A DNA stretch of 64,000 bases from Perca fluviatilis (taxonomy: Eukaryota > Chordata > Actinopteri > Perciformes > Percidae), in contig NC_053112.1 of assembly GCF_010015445.1 (NCBI RefSeq), positions 38,620,281 through 38,684,280 on the forward strand. Direction: 5' to 3'. The notes beneath the pieces were generated by a model that ran no database searches, was not told the origin of the DNA, and worked only from the letters and a program-made list of their open reading frames with translations. The translations under genes and the position numbers were made by a program. Below, one piece after another: positions 11,905 to 24,105 of the stretch. Every line of letters begins with the position of its first letter. The first letter of the stretch is position 1.

Positions 11905-14900
11905 GTATACCCTCCTCTTTGTCATACTTAAATTCATTAGTTAATGTAGGAGATCATGGGAAATTCACATTAGTGACCCATCAGGCCATTTGCATTAGCT
12001 TTGTCCTTCAAATAATCAAAGAGTTGATGCTGTATTTTGCTACTTTTGTTTGTTGTATGTATTGGTTCTCTCCATTTCCTTCTAATAATATGCAGTTGTT
12101 CACCACAGAACCGATCAAAGTGCCTGAGCAGAAATGCAAATCCATAATACGCAAAGTAAGATTCTGAATTGTGGGCGCCTGGGTAGCTCACCTGGTAGAG
12201 CACGCCCATATTCACAGACTCAGTCCTCACCACTGTGGCCACGTATTAGGTTCCAACCTGTGGCCCTTTGCTGCATGTCATTCCCGCTCTCTCTCTCCCC
12301 TTTCATATCTAAGCTGTCCTATCAAATAAAGGCCTAAAATGCCACACACACAAAAAAAGACTCAATATATAGACTGAATATGTCTTTTTGTTTTTTTAAT
12401 TGATGTCCACCTGCTCCTCTCCAGAGAACGGATTGCAGTGGATGGGAAGTCAGCAGAGAGCAGTGGCTCTGATCAGAGGAATTACCCATTCCGCTTCACC
12501 GTTCAGATCCAACGGGACCCCAACCTCAACTCTCATGGCCTCACTCTGTCCACCCAGACCCCCATCCTGGTGCAGGAGGTCACCCCAGGTACTACAAGAC
12601 TTATGAAACTCATGGAAACATAAGAGGGGAAAAGCAAAGCAACATTACAAGAAGGTCTTAAACTAGTACTACTAGACAAAATTAATTAGTTATTGATCGC
12701 TAAGCCCCTCTCTTCACCCCAGTGCCCCCAGTGAACAGACCTTGTTTTGTTTATTCATGGTTCTTCTACACACAGACATGTAACCCTTGTCCCTAAAAGC
12801 AACGTGGCACTAGGGCTTCTCGGTTATGGAAAAAATCATAATCATGATTATTTTGGTCAATATTGAAATCACAATTATTTAACACGATTACTCATTGACT
12901 TTTGGAAATTTGCAATTATTGAACTTAAAACATAGTGAAACAGTGAAAACACCTCAAACTGTGAAATTTCCCTTAATACTTTTCACACTTTTTTCTCATT
13001 CAGAACACAAAACAAAATAAGAGTTTACTTGCAAGACCTAATGTGCAAAATAATATTTTTTCTCGATTAATGTTCTGGGGATCGTTAGGAGACGAAACCT
13101 TAATCCTGATTAAAATTTTATTATTTGCACAGCCCTACGCAGCACTTCTCACCCTGGACAACTATTGAGTAGAAGAAATCCAGTACTACTCCGTATGAGG
13201 GAGTTTGATTTCATAGCTGACACTGCATGTTTAGGTGAGCCCAGCTATGTCTGGTTGGTTCCTCTCATCCTCCCCAACACCAACTCGTGAAGTGTTTCAT
13301 CACACTGCACTGGCAGTGTCTGTCTTTTTCAGTATCTTGCAGTTGACTGATTTCTTGTATTTGTATTTTTTAGCCTAATAAACCAATTTTCACCTAAATT
13401 AATACTGATTTAGCAGATTATACACATGGGAATAGTTGTGTGAGATCAAAAAGAGAGCTTTTTAGTGCACTTGACTTTTTATTTTGATAAAGTTGGAAAC
13501 TTCACCGCAAGAACAATTGCATATTAAACAACACCTGAGTTCCAAAATACATTGCAGCTTCTCATATAAAAAATCAGCATTCCCCTTATTTCCTCTTATC
13601 ACAATGTGGAGCATAAAAATACAAAAGTAACCTAAACCTAAACTAAGCCCTCAGCCATCCAAATTAGCCTGGAACGTCCAAACCGTTGTACAGTTTCCGA
13701 AACAGAACACAAATAACACCTCCCCAGACTGTAAAAGTTTTACACTGTCAAGACTATGATTATGCTTCATGAATTCACTGGCAAAATACATGTGTCCACA
13801 CATTAACTTAGAAATTTAGAAATTAAAATGGCCTCTTTGTGTTGACCTATTAGGCAATCATCTCCGAAATTCTAGCTAGCTGTTGAATCCTTCTATCATG
13901 ACAAGCACATGTGTATTCAGAAATGCAAATAAACTGGAAACATCCCTGATAGACTTTGCACTGATTTATGAATTAAATAAAATTGCTACTTACCAAATAA
14001 TTAGTAAGTTGGGGATGAATGAAGAAAAGTACAGATCCTGCTTCATATGTGCAGTTCAGGTGAAGTTGCTCTTATCAAAATGCAAAAAATACTGCATGAT
14101 GAAATAGGGTTATTCACCGTCTCCTCTATATTTATATAGGTGGGCAAACGCATTTTTGTCTCAGTGCATGCATTGTCTTAGGCCGCCGCCGCTAGCTTAG
14201 CTTAGCGTAATGAATGGAATCCTTTGTTGCCGTTAGCATGTCTTGAGTAAAAGTGACCCCAACAACAACAAAAACAAAACCTAATTACTTCCTGAGGCCT
14301 GCGTATTCACAACGAGTAAAAATAGCAATGCAGATTACAACTAGACTATTTCCTAGGTAGATATTGACTTGGGACTATATTGGGTGGAAGTAGGCTGCAG
14401 CCGAAGCACTGCTACTCGGGCACAGAGATATCGGCAGCCCGCGGGGCTCTGCGGCCGGGGCAAAGTCACTGTTTCTGGGTTGCTGGACAACCAAATGCCG
14501 CTGCCCTGACTGAGCTCCGCGGGCTGCCTGCCTGCCGCGGAAATTGTCTAGTCTTAATCTGCATTGCTATATGCAGGCCACAAGAAGTAATTGGGTTTTG
14601 TTTTTGTTGGGGTCGCTTTTACTCATGACATGCTAACGGCAAAGTGATTCCATTCATCTAAGCTGCGAATATCTAGAACAATGCATGCAGGGATACTAAA
14701 AATGCATTCTTCTCCGATACAGACCAAAGTTTGGACACACCTTCTCATTCAATGCGTTTCCTTTTTATTTCCATGACTATTTACATTGTAGATTCTCACT
14801 GAAGGGATCAAAACTATGAATGAACACATATGGAATTAAGTACTTAACAAAAAAGTGTGAAATAACTGAAAACATGTATTATATTTTAGATTCTTCAAAG

Positions 14901-17900
14901 TAGCAACCCTTTGCTTTTTTATTAATAAGGGAAAAAAATTCCACTAATTAACCCTGACAAAGCACACCTGTGAAGTGAAAACCATTTCAGGTGACTACCT
15001 CATGAAGCTCATTGAGAGAACAACAAGGGTTTGCAGAGTTATCAAAAAAAGCATAGGGTGGCTACTTTGGAAGAATCTAAAATATAAGATGCCACATTTT
15101 CAGTTTATTTGTACACTTTTTAGTTATTCCATATGTGTTCATTCATAGTTTTGATGCCTTCAGTGAGAATCTACAATGTAAATAGTCATGAAAATAAAGA
15201 AACACATTGAATGAGAAGGTGTGTCCAAACTTTTGGCCTGTACTGTAAATATAGAGACATTGAATAATCCTATTTCAACAAATGGTGGCATATTCCTTTA
15301 ACAGATTCTCTTTTGTATCAACAGTAAAGCGCTGTATTTAACAATAACAGGTTAATCCTGCTGTAAATTAAAAGCAATTATTTACAGTGCATGTATATAC
15401 TGTAGCTGAGCTGCAGAGCCACAAGGATCTAAATGCCCCTGAGGTCTGGGGGCACATTACCTCGCTTTCGCCTGTCTGGCTTAAGCCTGCTCTGTCACCA
15501 TCTGCTTCTGCCTGTCTCACACACGCACGCACGCACACACGTCTCCAATGGCCCCACTAAGCCTTGGTTCAATTTTTCTTCTCTTTCTGTCTCTCTTGTA
15601 CGTGCTGCAGCATTTTGACAGGAAATATGAATTCTTTATTTGAAAGCATTTTCAGAGCCATCGGTGTCACCTGGCCCTGTCTATGTTCATTTTAGATTGA
15701 CATTAACATCAAGTAATAACTTAAATAACTCAGTATTGGAGGTTTACCTGATGTTGACAAAAACATGCTGTTGATGATAGTAATAGGGAGGTGAATGGTA
15801 AACTGCCACATGCCTACATAAATTCACGTATGCTGTTGATAGTCACAACCATGGTTTTGCTTGTATGGTGGAAACTCAGGCCAATGACATTGTTCATGTC
15901 TTTGTGATGGTATACCAAAATATAATTACAAGCTTTCTCCTAGAAAGTATATTGTTAAGTTTTGCATAAATAAAATAAACAACCTACATTTAGAGCTATT
16001 GGTAGGCTCTAGGATAAAATAATAAAATCTTCGCAATATTCAGCATGTTGCACTTGTTTGCCATGCCTCCGTCTAAACTCAGCTTCACTAATGCACTAAT
16101 GAAACAGCACTTTCTGTAATAGTTTGACCAGAAAGCAGTTAAAAGAAGAAGGTTGCAATAGGTTTTGCTTGCTGCAATTATTCCTCCTGTTCATACTGAC
16201 CATTAATCAATCTCTTCTAATAATATCTTTATTTGCCAGGTACATTTTACACATATGAGTAATATATCCTTTGCATTTAACCCATCCTAGCTAATTAGGA
16301 GTCGTGGGCAGCTATAGTCCAGCGCTCGGGAAGCAGCTCCAGTTGTAATGCTAGTGCCTACATCAAGGCCAATGGCAGGAGTTACCTAGTGTGGCACTCC
16401 CAATGTAAGTGATGGGGAATGTAATTAACGTTAAGAAGGGATCTTTTAATTAAGGATCGACCTTTATCTGGGCAATTTGCAGATGATCTGTGTCCGTGTT
16501 TTATTTGACCGATAACCAATAAAGTTAATTCATTAAAAAGTGCGCTACTTTGGCTCTGCTAAAGCTCTGTAAGCCATCTACAACACTTGCAATAAACTGT
16601 TAGCATGTTTAGACTTCAGGAAGGTTTTTTTGTTTTTATTTCTTCTTTTCTTTTGTATTAAGTTTAAATTTATATAGAAATAAAGTTATATTAAATGATT
16701 GCTTAAAGCATTTAAACAAACTTTGGTGTTGGAGTTTGTAACATTCCGAATCGTTTGATTAAAAGATTTAGATTTTTACTGTACAGTAAATGCATATCTG
16801 TTCCAAATATCGGTTTCATCAACTACCAGTTTCAGTCAGTTTCAGTATCAGTCGACCTTTACTTTCAATGGCCAGTATGAACAGGAGGAATGATTACAGC
16901 AAGAAAAAAAAATGTCAATCCTTATATGGGCTCCTGACTGTTGTTTTAAAGTCTTCATATTATGCTTTTGGGCTTTTCCCCTTTCCTTTATTGTGTTATA
17001 TATATTTTTTGTGCATGTAATAGGTTTACAAAGTGAAAAAGCCCAAAGTCCCCCCCAAAGGGAATGACCATCTCTAACAGAAAACACTGTTCACAAACCG
17101 CTCCAAACAGCTCTATTGTAGTCCAAACTTGGGTCACTTTGTAACACACGTTATAATGCTCGCCTAGCTGCTAGCTTGGCACGCCCTCATACTCTGCAAC
17201 TGACTGGCTAGTAGTCCTTACCTTGGTACTGCGCATGTGCGACTCCCAACAAAGATGGAAGAGAAGTGAGATGTCTCACTCTGTAGCTGAAACAGAGAGC
17301 TCAACACACATGGTGAAAAGAGGAGCTGCAGTAATGTGCAGTGGAACAAAAATATATGGTGTTTTTTTTAAATTAAATCATATAACCCTATTCTGGTACA
17401 ACCTCTAAATACAATTATGAACCTGAAAATTAGCATAATATGAGCACTTTAAAGGGGTGATAGAATGCAAAACCGATTTTACCCTGTCATAGTTGAATAA
17501 CGACAGTTCGGTGGGTAAATAGGACATACATAGAAGCTCAAAATCCCATTGACACCCTTTTACTATGAAAATTTCATATTTTGAAACTGCCGCTGAAAAC
17601 GGGCGAATCCCAACAAAGCTGGAAGTTGACGTCAACCTCCCAAAAACCGGAACCTTTGTCAGCCCATGGGTGTATTAAGAGAACGGTCACGCCCAACATT
17701 TACATAGGCTACACAACTGACCTGAGATCAGTTAGTCTTCTGAATCTAGGTCGCGCAGATCTCCAAAATGTATACATTGTTCATATGCTATTTTACCATT
17801 AAATTCACTTCTGAGAATTTTTATGCGAGAAATCAACTACTTAGAGGTCAAATATGGGCGCCTTTTACGAAAATTGATGTCTAATTGCAAATTTTGTCCG

Positions 17901-20900
17901 ACTGTGTCGGACTTCAGGAGGGTGCTGCCCGGTGTCGCCGCCTGGCTCAGGCCGCCTTCCTCCACAGACCCCGTGTAACACCGGGCTTGCTGTGAGCCCG
18001 ATTGAGCTCCGGCACGCTGCTGCAGCCCACAGCACCTCATACCGCGCAAAGTCACCGTTTGGGCTGGTGGACTACTACCAAAACGCCGCTGCTCTGACAG
18101 AGCTCCAGGGCCTGCAACTCCCCTCTTCCTGCTAGCTAGCTAAATGCCCGGTGTATGTGAGTGAAAGCGCGGTCAGCGAGCTTGTTACGCCAGCATTCTC
18201 TTACCACAGATTCTAGTTAATCTTATAATGTGTGTAATTATAATGTGTTGAGTTATTTAAACAAACGATTGGGAAAATAAACGCCGCTTGTCCATGAGTC
18301 TCATTGATAGAGCCTGCGGCTGGATGGAGCTCTATCAATGAGAGCTAGCTAGCCTCCTCTTAGAATTCCTCTGGAATTCACAAATATTCATTAACTTGAA
18401 ATCGGACACAGTTGTTAGCTTTATAAAAAATATAGTTAGATGTTGTATAAGTGGCGTGACGAAATTCAAACTGTAAATATACTCGAATTACGACCAAAAA
18501 TGAAGCTAACTAGCCGCAATCTGTACACATAGGATTGAAGGGACAGTCGCAGCTAACGAAACCCTTACAGCTCACAAATATTCATTAACTTGAAATCGGA
18601 CACCGTTGTTAGCTTTATAAAACATATAGTTATATGTTGTATAAGTGGCGTGACGAAATTCAAACTGTAAATATACTCGAATTACGACCAAAAATGAAGC
18701 TAACTAGCCGCAATCTGTACACATAGGATTGAAGGGACAGTCGCAGCTAACGAAACCCTTACAGCTCACAAATATTCATTAACTTGAAATCGGACACCGT
18801 TGTTAGCTTTATAAAACATATAGTTATATGTTGTATAAGTGGCGTGACGAAATTCAAACTGTAAATATACTCGAATTACGCCAAAAATGAAGCTAACTAG
18901 CCGCAATCTGTACACATAGGATTGCAGGGACAGTCGCAGCTAACGAAACCCTTACAGCTCACAAATATTCATTAACTTGAAATCGGACACAGTTGTTAGC
19001 TTTATAAAACATATAGTTAGATGTTGTATAAGTGGCGTGACGAAATTCAAACTGTAAATATACTCAAATTACGACCAAAAATGAAGCTAACTAGCCGCAA
19101 TCTGTACACATAGGATTGCAGGGACAGTCGCAGCTAACGAAACCCGTACAGCTCACAAATATTCATTAACTTGAAATCGGACACCGTTGTTAGCTTTATA
19201 AAACATATAGTTATATGTTGTATAGCTAAGTGGCGTGACATGTGTGTAACATTTGGTAAGAGATTGCTGGTGTAACAAGCTCGCTGACCGCGCTCTCACA
19301 CACGGGCCATTTAGCTAGCAGGAAAAGAGGAGATGCAGGCCCTGGCGCTTTGTCAGGGCAGTGGCGTTTGGTAGTAGTCCACCAGCCCAAACGGTGACTT
19401 TGCGCGGGTATGAGGTGCTGTGGGCTGCAGCAGCCGTTCCGGAGCTCAATCGGGCTCACAGCAAGCCGGGGTCTGTGGAGGAAGGCAGGCCAGGCGGCGA
19501 GCCAGCAACACAGGCAGCTGAACTCCGACACACAGTTTTACCAAATTTGCAATTAGCCATCCATTTTCGTAAAACGGCCCATATTTGAGCTTTATATCGT
19601 TGATTTCTCGCATAAAAAAGTCTCAGAAGTGAATTTGGTAAGGAAACATTGCAGTGTCTGGAATATGAGATTCTGTCGCGTTTCTAATGTATGTGTATTG
19701 GAGATTCGCTCAACCAATCAGCACACGACCTCTAATGCGTGTGTATGGCGAGTCGCTCAACCAATCAGCGCGCGTCTCTATGTGTGTGTACGGGGCTAAG
19801 GCTCAACCAAGCGCGCAGCGCGAGCTCATCTAAATATTCATGACCATACCATATTTGGAAGAAAAGCTCTTGTTACAAATAGGGCCAAAACACAGGGATG
19901 CATAAGGGCCAATAAAATATCAACCAGGCCATTTTCAGCCCAACTAATGTTACATACCCCATTAGGAGACCATAAGGAACAGTGTGAAATACCCTATATA
20001 ATCATTCTATCACCCCTTTAAGACAGACTTGAAAAAATATGAATCTATCCTTTAAGATGGAGCAGTTGTTGAGCATAGGATGTGCAAGAAATCATCTCCA
20101 ATTGCAAACATCCACTATAACTTCTCGTCACAACCCTGTTGTTCATATGCTCTAACAGTGCAGGCTGTACAAGATTTTCTTTCCATTCCTCTACTAATAC
20201 AGTGATATAAAACACAATTACTTGTACATTGACTATTTGTTATGTTATCAGTAGTGGTAACAACAATATTTAGTGCTGGATGATGACCCCAGGACAATAA
20301 ATGTAAGGTAACATTATGTTAAACGCTAACTGATAGGAAGGTGGTTCCAGTGCTTAGATTGCTGGTCTCCTTGTGCTGGGATGGTTAGGTTTGGAGATGA
20401 AAATTATGCATCAGTTTGAGATGAAAGGAGAGCACTAGAATACGAGCTGCTGCCTGTCATCAACCCCAGTTGCAGTATGAAAGCAGGCCAAATTGAAAAC
20501 CCTCAATCATGACAACACAAGGACATTTTGTGTGTCCAGGTGGTCCTGCAGATGGTCGGCTCGTCCCTGGCGACCAGCTTGTGAAGATCAATAACATCGC
20601 TGTTGATGACCTGACCCCGGAGCAAGCTGCTGAGATAATCAGGTCCACACTGATAGTTCACCCCCCCCCCACACACACACACACACACACATCAACACAT
20701 ACAACAGAAAATGCTGTTTAAAATTAAACTATGCAGATCATGTCTAACCTTTCCAGCCACCCTTTTTTTTTTTTCAGGGAGTGTCAAGATACGTTGACAA
20801 TGACTGTCCTCAGAACGATGCTGGTAAGACTACTGTATCAAACTAATCACACCCAAACGTGCACACACACTTCACATTTACACATAAATAAACACCTCTC

Positions 20901-21609
20901 AGGTGCGATAATATCAATACCGTCGTTTTTATACAGCGTATGTTTCCGCTGCATTTCCGCAATTATAACTTTATTTATTTTACAGCTGTTTTCTCTTTTA
21001 TATTGTTCTTCTACTCTATCTATCTATCTATATCTCTATATCTCTATCTATCTATCTATATATCTATATCTATCTTTCTATCTATATATCTATCTATATC
21101 TATCTATCTATATATCTATCTATATATATATATATATATATAGCTATCTATCTATAATTTTTTTTATATTTATATAGTTATATATATTTTTATTGTATTT
21201 CTTCTCATATTTTTTTGTAGAGCTGACTCTAACAACAATGTACAAAAATGTCAATGTACCTGTGCAAATGGAAATACACATCTATTCTATTCTCAAGACA
21301 TTTAATTAGATGCAGACTCATCCAATTACAGCAGCATTTTAGATGAACATTTCGTCTTGTAAAGAACAAACCTACACAGGCATGCATGTGTACACATGCT
21401 TACATATTAGAGATGTGCAGTGTCTCTACATGGGATTTTGAATCGCTGTTGTAAACATACTCATTAATCAGCACGTCAGTGCGGCTTGAGGTCAAGCGTC
21501 ATCGCTAACAGGCGCCCTGTCACAAAGTTCCCACCACAGTACATCAGTGTTAACAGTGACCGCATGGTACACCCTCGGACCCTCCCCCCACAGCCTCAGA
21601 TAGACGCAC

Positions 21610-21657
<48 letters not shown>

Positions 21658-24074
21658 ATCTCAATCTGTGAAGCTGATGTATATGTTTGCTTGAAGGTGA
21701 AGTAGATCGGTAAATAAACAGCTGCTCCTCAGTGATTCTCATCAGCGGCTCTGCTGATGGAAGCATCTTTACCATCTGATTCATAGCTCACCGCTCCTCC
21801 AAGAAATCATTATTGAACTTTGAGGAATTATCATTTCCCAGAAAATAGTCATCTCTGTCGTGCTTGTTGATGGTCACAAAACACGAACCAAGGCATGCCT
21901 AAGTGATTAAAGTTTTTTGTTATAATCAGACAGCAGAATAAGAGCAGGAGGATTGTTTCACATTTTCTTCTGGTGCTTTCAATCCACCACTAACTGGGTT
22001 TGCAGTAATGGAGGCAACAATGCGCTTATTTTTTATTTTTTTTTTTTTTTTTTTTTTTTAACCCTTTTCTTTCTTTTAAATAAAAATGTCTGTTAAGTTA
22101 TTTATCTGCCGCTGGAAAAGGTTACACAATGTTGATTCAGCCTATGGACCGCTGATGATAGCCGCTGCATTTGCAGTATTAGAACTGCGTGTCTGTGCCA
22201 ACATTACTGAGAAAAGTCACAAGCAGCGCACAGTTAGTGATGCGTTTTCCATCACCCAGCAGCGGTTGGTCTGCCAGAAAGAGTAGGCGGTGCTAACTCA
22301 ACAGTCTCGCTTTTCAACTTAACTGTGTTTGAAGAGGCACACAGTTTTTTCTGGCTTTTGGGAGTTACTATGGCCGAACGAACAAAGAAAAGAGAGATAA
22401 TTACAGACGGAGATCTTGGGTATTGTAACATTAGGATTAATATAAAAGCAAAATTGATATCTCCTGTATGTAAATCCCTTGAAAGAAGTGCAAAGTAAGG
22501 TTAATTAATGCATGTGTATGGATGCACCCATCAATATATCATAATTACTCTCATTGTTCTTCCTGTTGTCTACATTTCTGCAATATTAACGTTATCCAGT
22601 ATCCAGTGTGCACACCCTCCCCGGACAGTGCTTGTGATTTTTTTAAAACATTTTCAACTTGTTTTAATTAAATAATCAAAGCTTATCCTGAGCATTTTGC
22701 ATAATCTCAACCGATTTGAAATCATGGACATTTTGGTTTGACATAGGCCTAATAGTTTTGAATAGTTAAATAGCTTTAATGTCATTCATGGTATTAAAGA
22801 TGGCAAAATGATTTTAACTGCAAGTTTTAGTCTGGAACCTACCGTAGAAGTCAACCAAAGAATAACAGGGTATATATTATCAACCTATTAAATAATACAT
22901 TCCTGTATGCATGCATGCAAAAGCAACGTGCTGTGTATCTTTTCATTTCGCTCATATGTACCACTTCACTGTGCTTCACTGAAATCATACATGTACCAAA
23001 TTCAGACCTAGTTTAATTATTTAAAACAAAAATACTATGCCAACCTGATTTATTGATTTATTTCTTCCTAGGGACCAAAGTCATCATTCATCACACCAGA
23101 GAAGAGAGCGAAGCTCAGGTCCAACCCAGTGAAAGTTCACTTTGCTGAGGAGGTGGAAGTCAATGGACACTCTCAGGTGAGTGAGAGAACAATGGGGTGC
23201 AGTTATTCTGCAGCCTTGATGCTAATAACTTACAAATTTGATTGGCTGTCAGTGTTAGCAGATGAATTTCACTCCATATCAATAAATTTAGCAGCAAAAC
23301 TTTTGGGCACTCTGCTCTTTCAGGTCCACTGTGTTAATGTCCAGTCCCATTTACAAGCTTATCTGGATACATTATCTGGATAAATACACCAAGTCATTGG
23401 CCTTTACATTTGAACCTGTTATTAAGGGTTGTCTGTACCTTTTTGCCGGTCTTGATGCTTCTTTATAATGCAGCCAATGTACTTGCATTAACTTTTCCTT
23501 CTCGACATTGGATATCCAGATACAGATCATGTTAATACAGTACCAGGTGTCAGTGGGGTTTAAAAATGGGATAATGTCAGTTTGTAGTTTGACATTTCAC
23601 ACATGCTCATAGAAAGTATTAATGTGGACTTGAACCCCACACATCCATTGTCTCTCTTTCAGTAAATGGTTGTTTTGCGTACCAAGGCTAACAACGGCAA
23701 TATTGAACATATACTTTTATTATGAAGTGAAGGCAGGTGTTGCCAACCTTTGAAAACAAGCTACGCCAAAGAAGTTTTCTATTTGAATTTTTAGATACCT
23801 GATGAAAACAGCTAAACTTAATTTATTTTGTGTAACAATAATAATTTATTCTCTTATTCCTTTAAATCTTGTGATATATTTTGGGACCCCTTGTGAGGGT
23901 CTTGACCCCCAGGTTGGGAACCCTGTGGTTCCCTGTTAAGTTTCATGGAGCTCTATGGTCCCCGTTTTGTTTATCTCATGCACACACACACACAGGGACA
24001 TGCATGGATGTGGGTGACGCGATACACAATCTTACGAGGGGTCGAATGATACTGTTTTTTCAGAGATGATACAG

Positions 24075-24105
<31 letters not shown>

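Noticed and set aside
18379..19232. Regular direct repeats that might suggest a CRISPR-like array
   Set aside because: Units are 194 bp with no unique spacers, in a vertebrate genome and inside a transposable element; it is an ordinary tandem repeat.
20731..21177. A 148-codon open frame overlapping FRMPD1 exon 4
   Set aside because: Its N-terminal part is exon 4 read out of context and the rest is the translated CTAT/TA microsatellite.
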